This document shows positions 29,657 through 39,900 of a stretch of DNA of 64,000 bases, piece after piece. The notes under the pieces were generated by a model. The model saw nothing but the letters and a program-made list of their open reading frames with translations. It was not told the DNA's origin and ran no database searches. Numbering within the stretch: the stretch's first letter is position 1; each line of letters begins with the position of its first letter. This DNA comes from an uncultured Candidatus Melainabacteria bacterium (GTDB lineage Bacteria > Cyanobacteriota > Vampirovibrionia > Gastranaerophilales > Gastranaerophilaceae): contig CAMUPF010000002.1 of NCBI GenBank assembly GCA_947090755.1, positions 1 through 64,000 of the forward strand, given 5' to 3'. The translations under genes were made by a program, and so were the position numbers.

Positions 29657-30961
29657 ATGGAAATAATTTTCAATCCTGTTGTAATATCTGTCATAACACT
29701 TTGTATTCTTTGCGTTCGCAGAGTAAATGTTTTGCTGGCAATTTTTATTTCCTCAATCGTCGCCGGTCTGTGCGCAAAAATGCCTTTAACCGAAATTATG
29801 GACGACTTTATTTCAGGCATGGGAGCCAATTCTGAAACCGCTTTGAGTTACATTCTTCTGGGAGCTTTCGCCGCTACAATGACACATTCAGGACTCGAAA
29901 GTGTTCTTTCTAAAAAAATCTCTACGGTTATCAAAGGGAATATTTATATTTTAATCGGGATTCTAACCTGTATGGCAATATTTTCACAAAACCTTATTCC
30001 CGTTCACATTGCCTTTATTCCCATAATCATCCCGCCGTTAATCAAAACGATGAACGCGCTTAAACTTGACCGCCGCGCCGTTGCCTGCGCGCTGGCATTC
30101 GGGTTAAAAGCACCGTATATCGCGATTCCAACAGGTTTCGGCTTGATATTTCAAGGACTACTTGCCGACAATCTCACCCAGAACGGTATGGAAATTGCCA
30201 AAAGTGAAATCTGGAAATCCACGTGGTTTCTGGGTCTGGCAATGCTTGTCGGCTTTGCTTATGCACTTTTTATTTCCTACCGCAAGCCGCGTGAATATTC
30301 AGATATTCCGTTTTCAAGCGAAAGAATCACACGCGACGATATAAAAATCAAAAAAGAACACTACCTTATACTTGCGGCGGCCGGCGCAACATTTCTGGTG
30401 CAGTTGTGGACGAAATCCCTTCCCCTCGGTGCTTTAGTGGGGTTAGGCATAATCTTCGGTACAGGGGCGATTAATTATCAAAAAATGGATAAAGTTATCA
30501 ACGAAGGTATTGGCCTGATGGGCTACGTTGCATTTGTAATGCTTGTTGCGGCGGGGTTTGCGGCAGTATTAAAAGCAACCGGCGGAATAGATACTTTCGT
30601 AAACGCAGTTTTGCCGTTTATGACCAGTAAAGTTCTGGCCGCAGCATTAATGTTATTAATAGGTTTGTTTATAACAATCGGAATAGGCACTTCTTTCGGA
30701 ACCATCCCGATTCTGGCAGTTTTATTTGTACCGATTTGTTTAAAGCTTGGTTTCAGCCTTCCGGCGACCGTAATAGTACTTGCGGCGGCAGCGGCACTCG
30801 GCGACGCGGGCTCTCCGGCTTCTGACACAACACTTGGCCCGACATCAGGGTTAAATGTCGACGGCCAGCATAACCACATCTGGGATACTTGCATTCCGAC
30901 TTTTTTGCACTACAATATCCCGCTTATAATTTTTGCAATAATTGCGGTAATAATTTTTTAA
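29657..30961 (+). CDS. Na+/H+ antiporter family transporter (YuiF-like)
   Basis: 434 residues with about 11-12 membrane helices. The Gly-rich, charged motif LGDAGSPASDTTLGPTSGLN in the last third is characteristic of the NhaC-like/YuiF group. Members are annotated as sodium/proton antiporters or amino-acid transporters; the substrate is not proven here. The gene stands alone, divergent from murC, with a leaderless-type promoter. Confidence 0.85.
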   Translation: MEIIFNPVVISVITLCILCVRRVNVLLAIFISSIVAGLCAKMPLTEIMDDFISGMGANSETALSYILLGAFAATMTHSGLESVLSKKISTVIKGNIYILIGILTCMAIFSQNLIPVHIAFIPIIIPPLIKTMNALKLDRRAVACALAFGLKAPYIAIPTGFGLIFQGLLADNLTQNGMEIAKSEIWKSTWFLGLAMLVGFAYALFISYRKPREYSDIPFSSERITRDDIKIKKEHYLILAAAGATFLVQLWTKSLPLGALVGLGIIFGTGAINYQKMDKVINEGIGLMGYVAFVMLVAAGFAAVLKATGGIDTFVNAVLPFMTSKVLAAALMLLIGLFITIGIGTSFGTIPILAVLFVPICLKLGFSLPATVIVLAAAAALGDAGSPASDTTLGPTSGLNVDGQHNHIWDTCIPTFLHYNIPLIIFAIIAVIIF

Positions 30962-30973
30962 AGCGTCCCAAAA

Positions 30974-31231
30974 TTATTCAGTCGCACTATTTCCTTTACA
31001 GCATTTTTGTTGGAAATCATTAATAAGTTTATCAAACATGTCAACGCGCCCCTCCAACATTTCGTACAACATTTCTATAGTTGTTTCAATGTCTTTTGGT
31101 TCGATTGGATCAGCCTCGTTGCCGATAGCACTGCGTAAAATAGCTATCATCGTTACGACTGATACGTAATGTACTCTAAACTCAATAAATCTGTTTTCTA
31201 AATCTGCATTATCCATGGATACAATATTCAT
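30974..31231 (-). CDS. Small hypothetical protein
   Basis: 85 residues, all alpha-helical by pattern, acidic, with a CC pair near the C-terminus. SD GAAAGGGG precedes the ATG. It is divergent from the XRE-type regulator with only 20 bases between the starts, so the two promoters must overlap each other's coding ends. It may be a target or partner of that regulator. No family recognised. Confidence 0.65.
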   Translation of the reverse strand: MNIVSMDNADLENRFIEFRVHYVSVVTMIAILRSAIGNEADPIEPKDIETTIEMLYEMLEGRVDMFDKLINDFQQKCCKGNSATE

Positions 31232-31251
31232 TTATTTCCCCTTTCTTTAGA

Positions 31252-31587
31252 ATGTCCTCGTTTGAGAACGTACAAAATATAATTACCACTAACATGAAAT
31301 ATATGCAAGAGAGTGAAGAACAACTTAGAAGAAAATTACTTTTCGAAACGATTGGTAAAATTATAAAGAAGCATAGAAAAAGCCAGAACAAATCTATGTT
31401 TGCCCTCGCCAATGAGTGTTCTCTATCGCGAAGTACTTGGTATGATATAGAAAACGCTTCTTGTAAAGAGCCTGCACTGGCTACCTACTGGAAAATTTCC
31501 GAAGCGTTAGATATTCCGTTTGATGTTTTGATGGCTGAAGTTCGCGAAACGCTCGGCGAAAATTTCTCTTTATCCGGCTTAAACTAA
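31252..31587 (+). CDS. XRE-family HTH transcriptional regulator
   Basis: 111 residues. A helix-turn-helix of the XRE/Cro type spans about 32-90 (SMFALANECSLSRSTWYDIENASCKEPALATYWKIS), with a short helical N-terminus. No SD precedes the ATG at 31252. An in-frame ATG at 31294 lies 10 bases after a TATAAT and could be the real, nearly leaderless start. It probably controls itself and the divergent 85-residue gene. Confidence 0.8.
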   Translation: MSSFENVQNIITTNMKYMQESEEQLRRKLLFETIGKIIKKHRKSQNKSMFALANECSLSRSTWYDIENASCKEPALATYWKISEALDIPFDVLMAEVRETLGENFSLSGLN

Positions 31588-31685
31588 ATTTTGCGTTACT
31601 TTTCGCAATATTCGGCGGCTCCCATCTTTTGATTTTTGAAAATATATGTTAAAATAATTACAGAGATTATATTTGGAGGGTTATT

Positions 31686-31991
31686 ATGAAAAAGATTGCT
31701 TTAACTTTTATGGCCGTTATTTTATGCGCTGCGGTTGCAAACGCGTTTCCGGAAACATCTTCCTTTAACACGACACAAATGCAGCAGATTCAACACCTGC
31801 AGTACACGCAAAGCGGTGACTATGACAATGTTCAGAACTTTAAAGAAAGAAAACAGGTCAGACAGGAACGCGCTAAAAAGCTTGAAGAACGCCAACAGCG
31901 TCTTGAGCAACGGGCGGCTCAGCCGGTTCCGGCTCCGAAAGTTCAGTTCGTTAACGAAAACGGCGTCGTTAAAATCGAACAACAAAAATAA
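31686..31991 (+). CDS. Small secreted Gln/Arg-rich protein
   Basis: 101 residues. Signal peptide MKKIALTFMAVILCAAVANA, cleaved before FPETSS. The mature part is a charged helix rich in Gln, Glu and Arg (about 55-78), then a Pro-containing tail. SD TGGAGGG. It has its own terminator. Unknown periplasmic function. Confidence 0.8.
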   Translation: MKKIALTFMAVILCAAVANAFPETSSFNTTQMQQIQHLQYTQSGDYDNVQNFKERKQVRQERAKKLEERQQRLEQRAAQPVPAPKVQFVNENGVVKIEQQK

Positions 31992-31996
31992 ATTTC

Positions 31997-32026
31997 AAAG
32001 GCTCCTTGATACAAGGAGCCTTTTTT
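31997..32026 (+). terminator. Terminator after the 101-residue gene
   Basis: GGCTCCTTG, loop ATA, CAAGGAGCC, then TTTTTT. Confidence 0.92.
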
Positions 32027-32073
32027 ATTTCAAAATTACTTGTCCGCATATTTGCCTACACACCTTTGACGAC

Positions 32074-32103
32074 TTGACACAACATTCAAAATATTTGTAT
32101 AAT
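32074..32103 (+). promoter_or_regulatory. Consensus promoter of the 32128 gene
   Basis: TTGACA (32074-32079), 18 bases, TATAAT (32098-32103). The start of transcription should fall at about 32110, giving an 18-base leader with a GGGAGG SD. Confidence 0.85.
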
Positions 32104-32127
32104 CAAGAAAATTATCCGGGAGGTATT

Positions 32128-32838
32128 TTGAATAAGTTTTTTGCGTTATTTTTGACAATCCTTATTTTCATGACAACGGGAAACTCTAGTCTCGCAGTCG
32201 AAAACGATAGCTTAAACATCTTTGATTATACTAGACCTATGTCAGAAGAAAAAATCGCCATTTACGACAACTATGTTATGGAGTTATACGAAGCCACTAA
32301 AATTGCATACAAAAATTACAAATTTAAATGTTGGCCGCTTAAGTTCGAATGTTGGGAGGCTAGTGCTACTTTAGACCTTAATAAGGATGGAGTTATTGAA
32401 AGCTATCTTTTACAAACACATTTATCTAAAGTCTATACGCTTATCGACGGGCAATATGTTGAAACGGAAGATTTAGACAAAAAACACCACTCCATGGATA
32501 CCAGTCAGGTGTATTTTTCATACGACCGTTATGCACATCCTATCAGAAGAAAAGTGCATTTTAAATATAGGGACGAATTTCATGACCGTATCAGAAACTT
32601 TATTGAAAACGAAATCCATACTAAACCTTTCCCTAAAGAATTTATACACGATGGAATCTGCATACGTATAACACTATATTACTTCCCGCTTGACGGTATA
32701 AGATACCACGGTACAAAAATAGTATGGAAATTAGATAAAAAACATGGTCCTATTAATTCCCCTAAACGCATTCCGACTAAAAATGGATATATATTCCCCA
32801 AACCACCGAGCTGGGGTTTTGCTTTAATAAAGAACTAA
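32128..32838 (+). CDS. Secreted protein with EF-hand-like loop, TTG start
   Basis: 236 residues beginning at TTG 32128 (NKFFALFLTILIFMTTGNSSLA signal peptide), with GGGAGG just upstream. The frame is open further 5' but that part is antisense noise over the preceding gene and terminator. Residues about 88-100 (DLNKDGVIESY) match a calcium-binding EF-hand loop. The rest is rich in aromatic and basic residues. It precedes the lipase-like gene by 75 bases and may be co-expressed with it. Function unknown. Confidence 0.75.
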   Translation: MNKFFALFLTILIFMTTGNSSLAVENDSLNIFDYTRPMSEEKIAIYDNYVMELYEATKIAYKNYKFKCWPLKFECWEASATLDLNKDGVIESYLLQTHLSKVYTLIDGQYVETEDLDKKHHSMDTSQVYFSYDRYAHPIRRKVHFKYRDEFHDRIRNFIENEIHTKPFPKEFIHDGICIRITLYYFPLDGIRYHGTKIVWKLDKKHGPINSPKRIPTKNGYIFPKPPSWGFALIKN

Positions 32839-32913
32839 TTCTAAACCACTCATTTAAAAAATATAAATAGCTTAAAAAACAAGATTTACACTTTTAACTT
32901 AAGGAGGAAAACA

Positions 32914-33837
32914 ATGGAAAAATCTATTGAGCACACTAGCCGTGTCAACAAAACTAAAGCCAACGATTACTTAGAACTCTGCAAAAACTTTGAGGAGGCT
33001 TACGATAACAAAAATTTTACAAAAAAAGGCTATTATGTATTAGAAGGTAATAGTGCCCCAAAAACGTTTGGCAGTAACTTTAAAGCCGTGGCATTCTATA
33101 ATGCAGATGAAGTCGTTATTGCTTTTGCAGGAACCGATATTAAATCACCTAACGACCTTTACACTGACATTCAAATGGGGCTACATCTAACTCCGCCACA
33201 ATTTACTCAGGCCAAAAAATTTGTCGACGATTTAATGCGAGATTACAACATTTCTGCGGAAAAAATCACCGTAATCGGACACTCCGAAGGCGGCTCTGAA
33301 GCCATTTATGTTAAATCTGCTATCCCCGGTATTAAAGCCGCTTACACATTCAACCCATTTGTACCGGTTATAAAAAATGCTGACCCGCAAAATATGAATA
33401 ACATTTACAATTTCAGAAGTCCCGCTGACCCTATTTCCAAAATGGGCAGCACTATCGGGCAAGATTTCATTGTCGAATGCGAATATTCTGAAATCCGCAA
33501 AGGCCCGCTTAACAGACTTGACCAGCACAGACTTAAGGGATTTGGGGATTGCGAAGATGCAGTAACGCCCGCTGTTTACAAGCAAAAAGACCATAAATTC
33601 AAAAACAAATGGAGAAAAGAAAGACTCTCCGCACAAGATATTCAAAGCATTCCGCCGGAATTTTACCATTTCGTTGAAGACGACATCTTCGCTTCTGTTA
33701 TGGAATTTGGCACTCAAGAACAACCCAAACAAAATTCCCAATGTTCCGGTAGTTACAGCGTTTCAGGTTACACACGCTCTGACGGAACTAAAGTTTCTCC
33801 TTATGTTAGATCCTGTGGCGCTCACAACGCCTTTTAG
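32914..33837 (+). CDS. Class-3-lipase-like alpha/beta hydrolase
   Basis: 307 residues with no signal peptide. The nucleophile elbow is GHSEGG (S124), preceded by VIAFAGTD typical of lipase class 3. Probable triad partners are D170 in SPADPIS and H203 in DQHRL. The C-terminus carries GYTRSDGTKVSPYVRS, a short motif found at the ends of various exported proteins. Strong SD AAGGAGG. The combination suggests an exported or effector-type hydrolase acting on lipids, but the export route is not evident. Confidence 0.75.
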   Translation: MEKSIEHTSRVNKTKANDYLELCKNFEEAYDNKNFTKKGYYVLEGNSAPKTFGSNFKAVAFYNADEVVIAFAGTDIKSPNDLYTDIQMGLHLTPPQFTQAKKFVDDLMRDYNISAEKITVIGHSEGGSEAIYVKSAIPGIKAAYTFNPFVPVIKNADPQNMNNIYNFRSPADPISKMGSTIGQDFIVECEYSEIRKGPLNRLDQHRLKGFGDCEDAVTPAVYKQKDHKFKNKWRKERLSAQDIQSIPPEFYHFVEDDIFASVMEFGTQEQPKQNSQCSGSYSVSGYTRSDGTKVSPYVRSCGAHNAF

Positions 33838-33917
33838 GAGGCCGCGGGCTTGCCAGCGGGTTCATTTTTATTTATAAAGGATATCATTTATTTCAAAAAA
33901 TTAGCCAAGTCGGCTAA

Positions 33918-33946
33918 TTGCTTTATAGAAAAATATGTAATAATAA
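33918..33946 (+). promoter_or_regulatory. Leaderless promoter of the hybrid kinase gene
   Basis: TTGCTT (33918-33923), 17 bases, TAATAA (33941-33946), then 7 bases to the ATG at 33954. No SD. The -35 box overlaps the end of a hairpin ATTAGCC-AAGTC-GGCTAAT (33900-33918). Confidence 0.5.
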
Positions 33947-33953
33947 TTGTTAT

Positions 33954-35369
33954 ATGAACAATTTATTAAAAGAAGTCGACAACGACAAAGTTCTCTACAT
34001 CGAGAATATCGCTGATTTCAACAATAATCAGTTATTAAAAAATAAGAAGTTATGCATTATTAAAACTAATTTTAAAGACCTCGCACTAATCAAAAAGCTG
34101 GCTAAAGTACATCCTCATCTGGATTTATGGCTTACTTCAGAAAATATTACACGAAAAGACATTTTCGCCGCCAATTCCTGCGGAATACAAAACATTCTGC
34201 CGTTTCCCGTTCAGCCTGAAACATTACACGAATATTTCAAACAAAAACCAAATCAGAGCAAAATTGATGCAAAATTTAACGAGGAATTTCTAAAAAATAA
34301 GCAGATTCTAATCCTTGATGATAATATTTTGAACATCGAACTCCTTGAAGAAACTCTGGAGCCTTTAAACCTTGATATTCACAGTTTTTTAAAACCGCAG
34401 GATGCAATCGCAAGTGCCGCAGAAATAAAATACGACCTTCTGCTTCTTGACATTATGATTCCGGAAATCTCAGGTTTCGACGCCGCTAAAATCATAAAAA
34501 ACAGTTCGCTTAACCACAATACACCGATTATTTTCATTTCCGCGCTCTCTGACGCCGAAAACAAAATAAAAGGATACGATTTAGGCTCTATTGCTTATAT
34601 CGAAAAACCGTTTAATGTTAGCGTTGTTCAATCTCAAATATACAATATTCTAAAGAGTAAATCCCTTCAAGACGCGTTAGAAGAAACCAGAGAAACATTT
34701 CTCGCTATGGTTACGCACGATTTAAAAACCCCTATTAACGCTGAAATTTGCGCCTTAGAACTACTATTAAAAAACAAATCCGCCAACGCTTTAGAACACG
34801 AAATTATTTGCGATATGTTAAGCGCATCTAAATATATGAAAACACTTGTCGAAAATCTACTTTTTAAATACAAAAGCGAAAATAACAATATAATCCTCCA
34901 ACTTGAACCTTACCCGCTTGAAAGTATTATCAGAAAATGTATAGAAGAAATTCACTACCTTACGCAGGACAAAGAACAGAAAATTATGTTCAAAAACAAA
35001 TTACGTGAAACCATCTGCAATGTTGATTACATCGAAATCAAAAGAACTATCAACAACCTCTTAACCAATGCAAATCAGTATTCGCTGCCAAAAACCACCA
35101 TCACAATCGAGTTGAAAGAAACAGAACACGATTTTATCATAGAAATTATTAACCAGAGTGATAAAGAACGCACTAAAAATTTAAAGGAAGATATTTTTGA
35201 AAAATTTGTACAGTATAACCGCAGCACCAAAACCGTCAATACCGGCTTAGGTCTGTACATTTGCAAAAAAATTGTGGAACTTCACGGTGGGTCAATACAC
35301 TACGAGCCTATGGCTTCCAACAAAAATAAATTCTGGTTTAACCTTCCGAAATGCGCAACTCAGCGCTAA
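33954..35369 (+). CDS. Receiver-histidine kinase hybrid protein
   Basis: 471 residues without membrane segments. Residues 1-95 look like a degenerate receiver. A canonical receiver follows (about 108-230, phosphorylatable Asp in LLLDIMIPEISG, Lys in EKPF). Then a histidine kinase: H-box VTHDLKTPINAE, N-box LLTNANQYS, and TGLGLYICKKIVELHGG. The receiver-before-kinase order suggests the kinase is controlled by phosphorylation from another kinase. Leaderless-type start. The 3' end overlaps the convergent prmC gene by 32 bases. Confidence 0.85.
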   Translation: MNNLLKEVDNDKVLYIENIADFNNNQLLKNKKLCIIKTNFKDLALIKKLAKVHPHLDLWLTSENITRKDIFAANSCGIQNILPFPVQPETLHEYFKQKPNQSKIDAKFNEEFLKNKQILILDDNILNIELLEETLEPLNLDIHSFLKPQDAIASAAEIKYDLLLLDIMIPEISGFDAAKIIKNSSLNHNTPIIFISALSDAENKIKGYDLGSIAYIEKPFNVSVVQSQIYNILKSKSLQDALEETRETFLAMVTHDLKTPINAEICALELLLKNKSANALEHEIICDMLSASKYMKTLVENLLFKYKSENNNIILQLEPYPLESIIRKCIEEIHYLTQDKEQKIMFKNKLRETICNVDYIEIKRTINNLLTNANQYSLPKTTITIELKETEHDFIIEIINQSDKERTKNLKEDIFEKFVQYNRSTKTVNTGLGLYICKKIVELHGGSIHYEPMASNKNKFWFNLPKCATQR

Positions 35370-36186
35370 TCACACGTTCTATACCTGCTAAATCTTTTGT
35401 TATTTTTATATTTACAAAACCGTTCTCAACAAAAAGTCTTTCAACAAGCGGTGCCTGATTAATACCGAGTTCAAAAACAACAAACCCGCGGTTAACGAAT
35501 AGCCTGTGTGCGCCCTCAATAATCCGTTTATAAAATTCAACACCCGCTTCATCAGGCGCAAAAAGCGCTATTTCAGGGTCAAATTCGACTTCCTTTTGGA
35601 GCGAACCTTTTTCATTCACAGGAATATAGGGCGGATTTGAAATGATAATGTCAAATTTTTCACGTTCGCGAACATTAGAATAAATATCCGATTTTCTGAA
35701 AATTGCCCTGTTGAAAAGGTTGTGTTTCGTAGCGTTATCAAGCGCAATATGCAGCGCCTCGTTTGAAATATCAACCCCGATTACAGGAATATTTGCCAGC
35801 TTTGCAACCATACACGAAACACAGCCGGAACCCGCACCGATTTCGATTGCCTGTTTTAAATCATTTTCCTTGATAATCCTTACGGTTTCACGGACAAGGA
35901 ATTCCGTTTCGTCACGCGGAATAAGTGTATGTTCGTTAACAATAAACTTTTCACCCATAAAGTCCGCAAGTCCGATAATATGTTGAATCGGCCTGCGCGT
36001 TTCAACTCTTTCGTGCGCCTTCTCTTCTACAAACGATAAATTATCGGCAGAAAGTTCCACACCCATAATCTCTTTTTTTGAATCATAATTGCAAAAATGT
36101 TCCAGTAAAAGTTCCGCCTCAACACGCGCCTCATTTGGCTCAATTCCGCCATCAATCAATATTTTTGTAATCCGCTGTATGCTCAT
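35338..36186 (-). CDS. prmC: Peptide chain release factor glutamine methyltransferase
   Basis: 282 residues. N-terminal helical domain, then a Rossmann methyltransferase with EIGAGSGCVSCMVAK (S-adenosylmethionine binding) and the diagnostic ISNPPYIP that binds the Gln side chain. Methylates the GGQ motif of release factors. Starts 35 bases inside the upstream 168-residue gene. Confidence 0.93.
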   Translation of the reverse strand: MSIQRITKILIDGGIEPNEARVEAELLLEHFCNYDSKKEIMGVELSADNLSFVEEKAHERVETRRPIQHIIGLADFMGEKFIVNEHTLIPRDETEFLVRETVRIIKENDLKQAIEIGAGSGCVSCMVAKLANIPVIGVDISNEALHIALDNATKHNLFNRAIFRKSDIYSNVREREKFDIIISNPPYIPVNEKGSLQKEVEFDPEIALFAPDEAGVEFYKRIIEGAHRLFVNRGFVVFELGINQAPLVERLFVENGFVNIKITKDLAGIERVISAELRISEG

Positions 36187-36658
36187 CTATTATCCTTGAA
36201 ATTCTCTCTTTTAAATCAAACCTTGACAACTCTTCAACGTTATCTTTTTCAATTTTATACTTTTTACACAACGCGTCATAGTAATAAAGCTGTTTTTTAG
36301 TAGGCTTTTCAGACTTCATCTTTAATTCTTTCAAAAACTCTCTTTTTTGTTTTTCAAAAGCCTTTTGTGCCTGCAAAATCGGTTCCTGAGATTTTTTATA
36401 ATCAAAATATTTCCTGCATTCACGAATGAACAACATCGTATCGTTATAAAAATTCTCTTCATCAATAATATCACATAAAAACTCAAAGCGTGAAGCGTTC
36501 ATCTCAAGATAATACTTTTCATCATCGTAAAATTTCTGCCATAATTCATCCGGCCCGAATTCGGGCATCTTTTTGACAAATGCCTTCAAATAATTACACA
36601 ACGCCGCCTTCTGATTTTTGGAAAGCGACGGGTAAACACGCTTTTTAACTTCATACAT
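36152..36658 (-). CDS. Hypothetical helical protein upstream of prmC
   Basis: 168 residues, rich in Lys, Glu, Tyr and Phe, almost entirely helical by pattern, with a probable coiled coil about 92-120. No membrane segment or motif recognised. It starts two bases after the stop of the 56-residue gene and overlaps prmC, so all three form one operon. Confidence 0.75.
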   Translation of the reverse strand: MYEVKKRVYPSLSKNQKAALCNYLKAFVKKMPEFGPDELWQKFYDDEKYYLEMNASRFEFLCDIIDEENFYNDTMLFIRECRKYFDYKKSQEPILQAQKAFEKQKREFLKELKMKSEKPTKKQLYYYDALCKKYKIEKDNVEELSRFDLKERISRIIDEHTADYKNID

Positions 36659-36660
36659 AA

Positions 36661-36831
36661 TTAATCTTTGCCGAATAAATCCATAATTCTGAATTTATCC
36701 ATTGCCTTTTCCTTACTGAAATCCAACAACTTCTTTCTGATAGGAGATGTAACATTTTGAGAACGCACAGTTTTTTCAGGCTCAACGCCCTTAATTAAAA
36801 TCAGATTCTTTTCATCAGAATTTTCTCTCAT
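36661..36831 (-). CDS. Small basic protein, first gene of the prmC operon
   Basis: 56 residues (MRENSDEKNLILIKGVE... DLFGKD). SD AGAGGT sits 5 bases before the ATG. A TTGTAA-18-TATAAG promoter lies just upstream on the same strand. The tight junction to the next gene supports it as real. Function unknown. Confidence 0.65.
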   Translation of the reverse strand: MRENSDEKNLILIKGVEPEKTVRSQNVTSPIRKKLLDFSKEKAMDKFRIMDLFGKD

Positions 36832-36987
36832 CGTTACCTCTTATACATTTTATAAAAAGTATTTTACAAAAAAATTGCCCTTCGGGGTTTTTATATTAAC
36901 TTTTGTAACAAAAGCCACCCCAAACTAAAGATTTACCCGTATTTTTCCGACAAAAAGACTAAGGAAACTTTGGCAAAGGAATGTTTT

Positions 36988-39900
36988 ATGTCTATTGATG
37001 CAAGAGTAAAAGCTATAATAGAAAACAGAAAAAACAACTTCTACGATCTTTTTGACGAATTCAAAGACGAAGACGTGAACTATTTTGATGGTTATTCCGA
37101 ACCAAAATTTGATTTTGAAGCCGGTTCTGATGAAGAAAAGATTTATAATCAAAAAATGGCGCGTTTTAAAGCTTTAAGCGCACGCATAGAATCAAACGCA
37201 AATATTTACTACACAGATGACGAATCAAGCGACTTCTTCGGATATAGTTACGAAGAAATTATCGGTATGGCAAACAACGGAACGGTTATTCCTGATGAAG
37301 TCTTAAGCTGGGCTTACTCTATGGCAGAAAAGAACCCTCAGGGTGAAACAACCGATACCGCCGAAGACACTAATGACGCACAGGAATTATACAAAGCGTT
37401 AAAACAAAATCCTAAACTTAACATCAAAACAATCACCAGAATCTTCGCGTCTAAATGTATTGAGCAAGAAGATGAACTTGAAGCCTACCTTGACGAAATC
37501 GCACCTATTGAAAGAGAAATGGAAAGTGCCAGAGTTGAGGCTGAAACTCAAAGAGCCGACGCATTGATAAAAATTAAAGATTTGGCAAAAGAATGGAAAG
37601 ACTTAAAATCAAAAGTTGAAGGCGGCGAAGAATTATCTGCCGAAGAACAAGCAAGATTTGAAGAATTAAAAGACGAATTTGGCGCAGAAGACAAAAAATA
37701 TCAAAAAGCCATTGACTCCGCAACTAAAAACTTCACCAAAATCGGTGAAAGATTGACATTTGTAACCGGCAAAGCCGACACGACCTTCGACTTTGGAGAA
37801 CAAACCGTTGAAGTAGCAAAAGAACTTTCCGAGTTTGAAAAAACACACAAAAGAACCGGAATCTTTGGCGGAATGATAGCAATGGGAATTGCCGGTGTTC
37901 TTGGTATAGACGGATTCGGCGGTGTAAAACGATTCTCTGAAATCGCTACAACAATAGGTACCAACACCCAGTTCTTTGCAGAAGATGTTAATGATGTGAT
38001 TAATGAAGTCCAACTTCTTATGGACGACGTTGCAGATACTGCAAAATTCGACATCAACGACCCGTCACATAAAGTCGAACCGCTCACTAACGACCCAAGT
38101 ATTGATGTTCCAGAACTCAAAACAGTTACAAAACCAAAAGGCGTTGGCACAGAAGAAGTTTCATCTGAATCAGAAGAAGAAGAGCCGGTTGAAGGCGAAG
38201 AAGTCGTTGAAGACGCGACAACAGAACAACCGGTAGAAGAAAACGTAGAAAATCCTGAAGGCGAAACTGAAACCACAGAAGAAACCGACGAAAACAGCGA
38301 ACCCGAAGAACCCGTCGAAGAAGACCCACGTACCAAAGAACAACAATTGATTGAAGAAATGAATCTTCAAAACGAAAAACTTTCTCAAATCAAACCGGTT
38401 ATAAAAGCTGACGGTAAAACATCAACCGCACTCGGTATCGAAAACGTTAAGAAAACAAAAGAACTTGAACCGCAAATTCCTCAAATCACAGAGGAAGCAA
38501 TCGCTGTTGCGCGCGCAAAACGTGACAAAGAAGCAGAGGCGAAAAACAACGCCGGTACCGCAAGTTCTGAACTTGAAGCACAAGGCCAAACCGAACAAAT
38601 CGCAGAAGGTACTCAAGAACTTGAAGAAGATAAAAAAGAAAAAGAAACTATCTTCGATCAATACAACAACGATTTCCAACAAGATAAAGCTAAAAACGCA
38701 CAGTTCTCACAAGATATCCAAAACAGCAACACCGAATCTAACACAGGTTTAGAACTCGGTGCCCAAGGTTCTGCGACCGGAATGGAAAGAACAAATATAG
38801 GTGCAGGCGAAATCGCAACAGGCACAATGCTTCTAATGAACTGGATGAATCCGGTTTCAATTATGCTCGGCCGTAAATTAATCAAACTTGGCAAAGAAGA
38901 TACCGCGCTTGGCGGAAGTTTATTAGGTTCAGGATTAGCATTAACAGTCAACAGCGGTGTAACAATGGCTGTAAATTCGGTTGCAAGCGACAGCGTTGCG
39001 GCTTCCAATGAAAAAACCGACGAATCAGCGGCTATTGTAAAAGGCTTTGAAACAGACGTCAACGCCGCAGTCGAAGAACAACTTGAACAGGATAAAGAAG
39101 CCGAAGAAGCTAAAGAAACAGAACAACCTGATGACAAGAAAGCAGGAAAAGAAGAAGACAAAGAAGTTACACCTGAAGATTCCGGTGACGCGGTAGGCGA
39201 TGCAGAAGATGAACAAGAAAATGCTGAAAACGAAAACGAAAAAAATGAAAAAATCGCGAAGAAAACAGATAAAAAATTAAAGAAAAATGATAAAAAATTA
39301 AAAAAGACTGATAAACAGGCTAAAAAAAGCGACAAAGAAGCTAAGCTTGAAGACAAAAAAGGTGTACAAAGCGGCAAACAAGGTGAAGAAGAAGCTAAAA
39401 AAAGTAATACCGATGAAGCCAATGGTTCAGCAGAAAAAACAACAGAAGATTTAGCAGAAACCGCTGTAATTTCAGAAGAAGTTACACAATTAGCAACAGA
39501 AGCGGAACAAGAAGCCAACGACTTACAAAAAGCAAGTGCAGAAGCTCTTTCTGAAAACCAGGCAATTGTTACGGAAATGGGCATAATTAATAATGAGTTG
39601 CAACAAGATGATGCTAAACTCAAAGATATTGAAAACCAAATCCAACAAGAAAGTAATAAGCTTGCCGAAGATAATGCTCAGCCGGCACAGCAGCCTCAAC
39701 CACAACCGGTTCAGCAACCTAAAAAGGCACCTAAAAAACAACCGCAAAAACCGGCAGAAGAAAAAGAAACTCCGGCGGAAAAAGCTGAAAATGCAAAAAT
39801 TGAAGCAGATATTAAAAAAGCCAAAAAGCAATCCAACGCTCAGGCTCCTAAAAAAGCTCCTGCACAAACGACACAACCGGAAACTGCGCCGGAAGGCTCT

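Noticed and set aside
31735-32127. Upstream extension of the secreted EF-hand-like protein
   Set aside because: It overlaps another gene and its terminator in a different frame; the TTG at 32128 has an SD, a signal peptide and a promoter just upstream.
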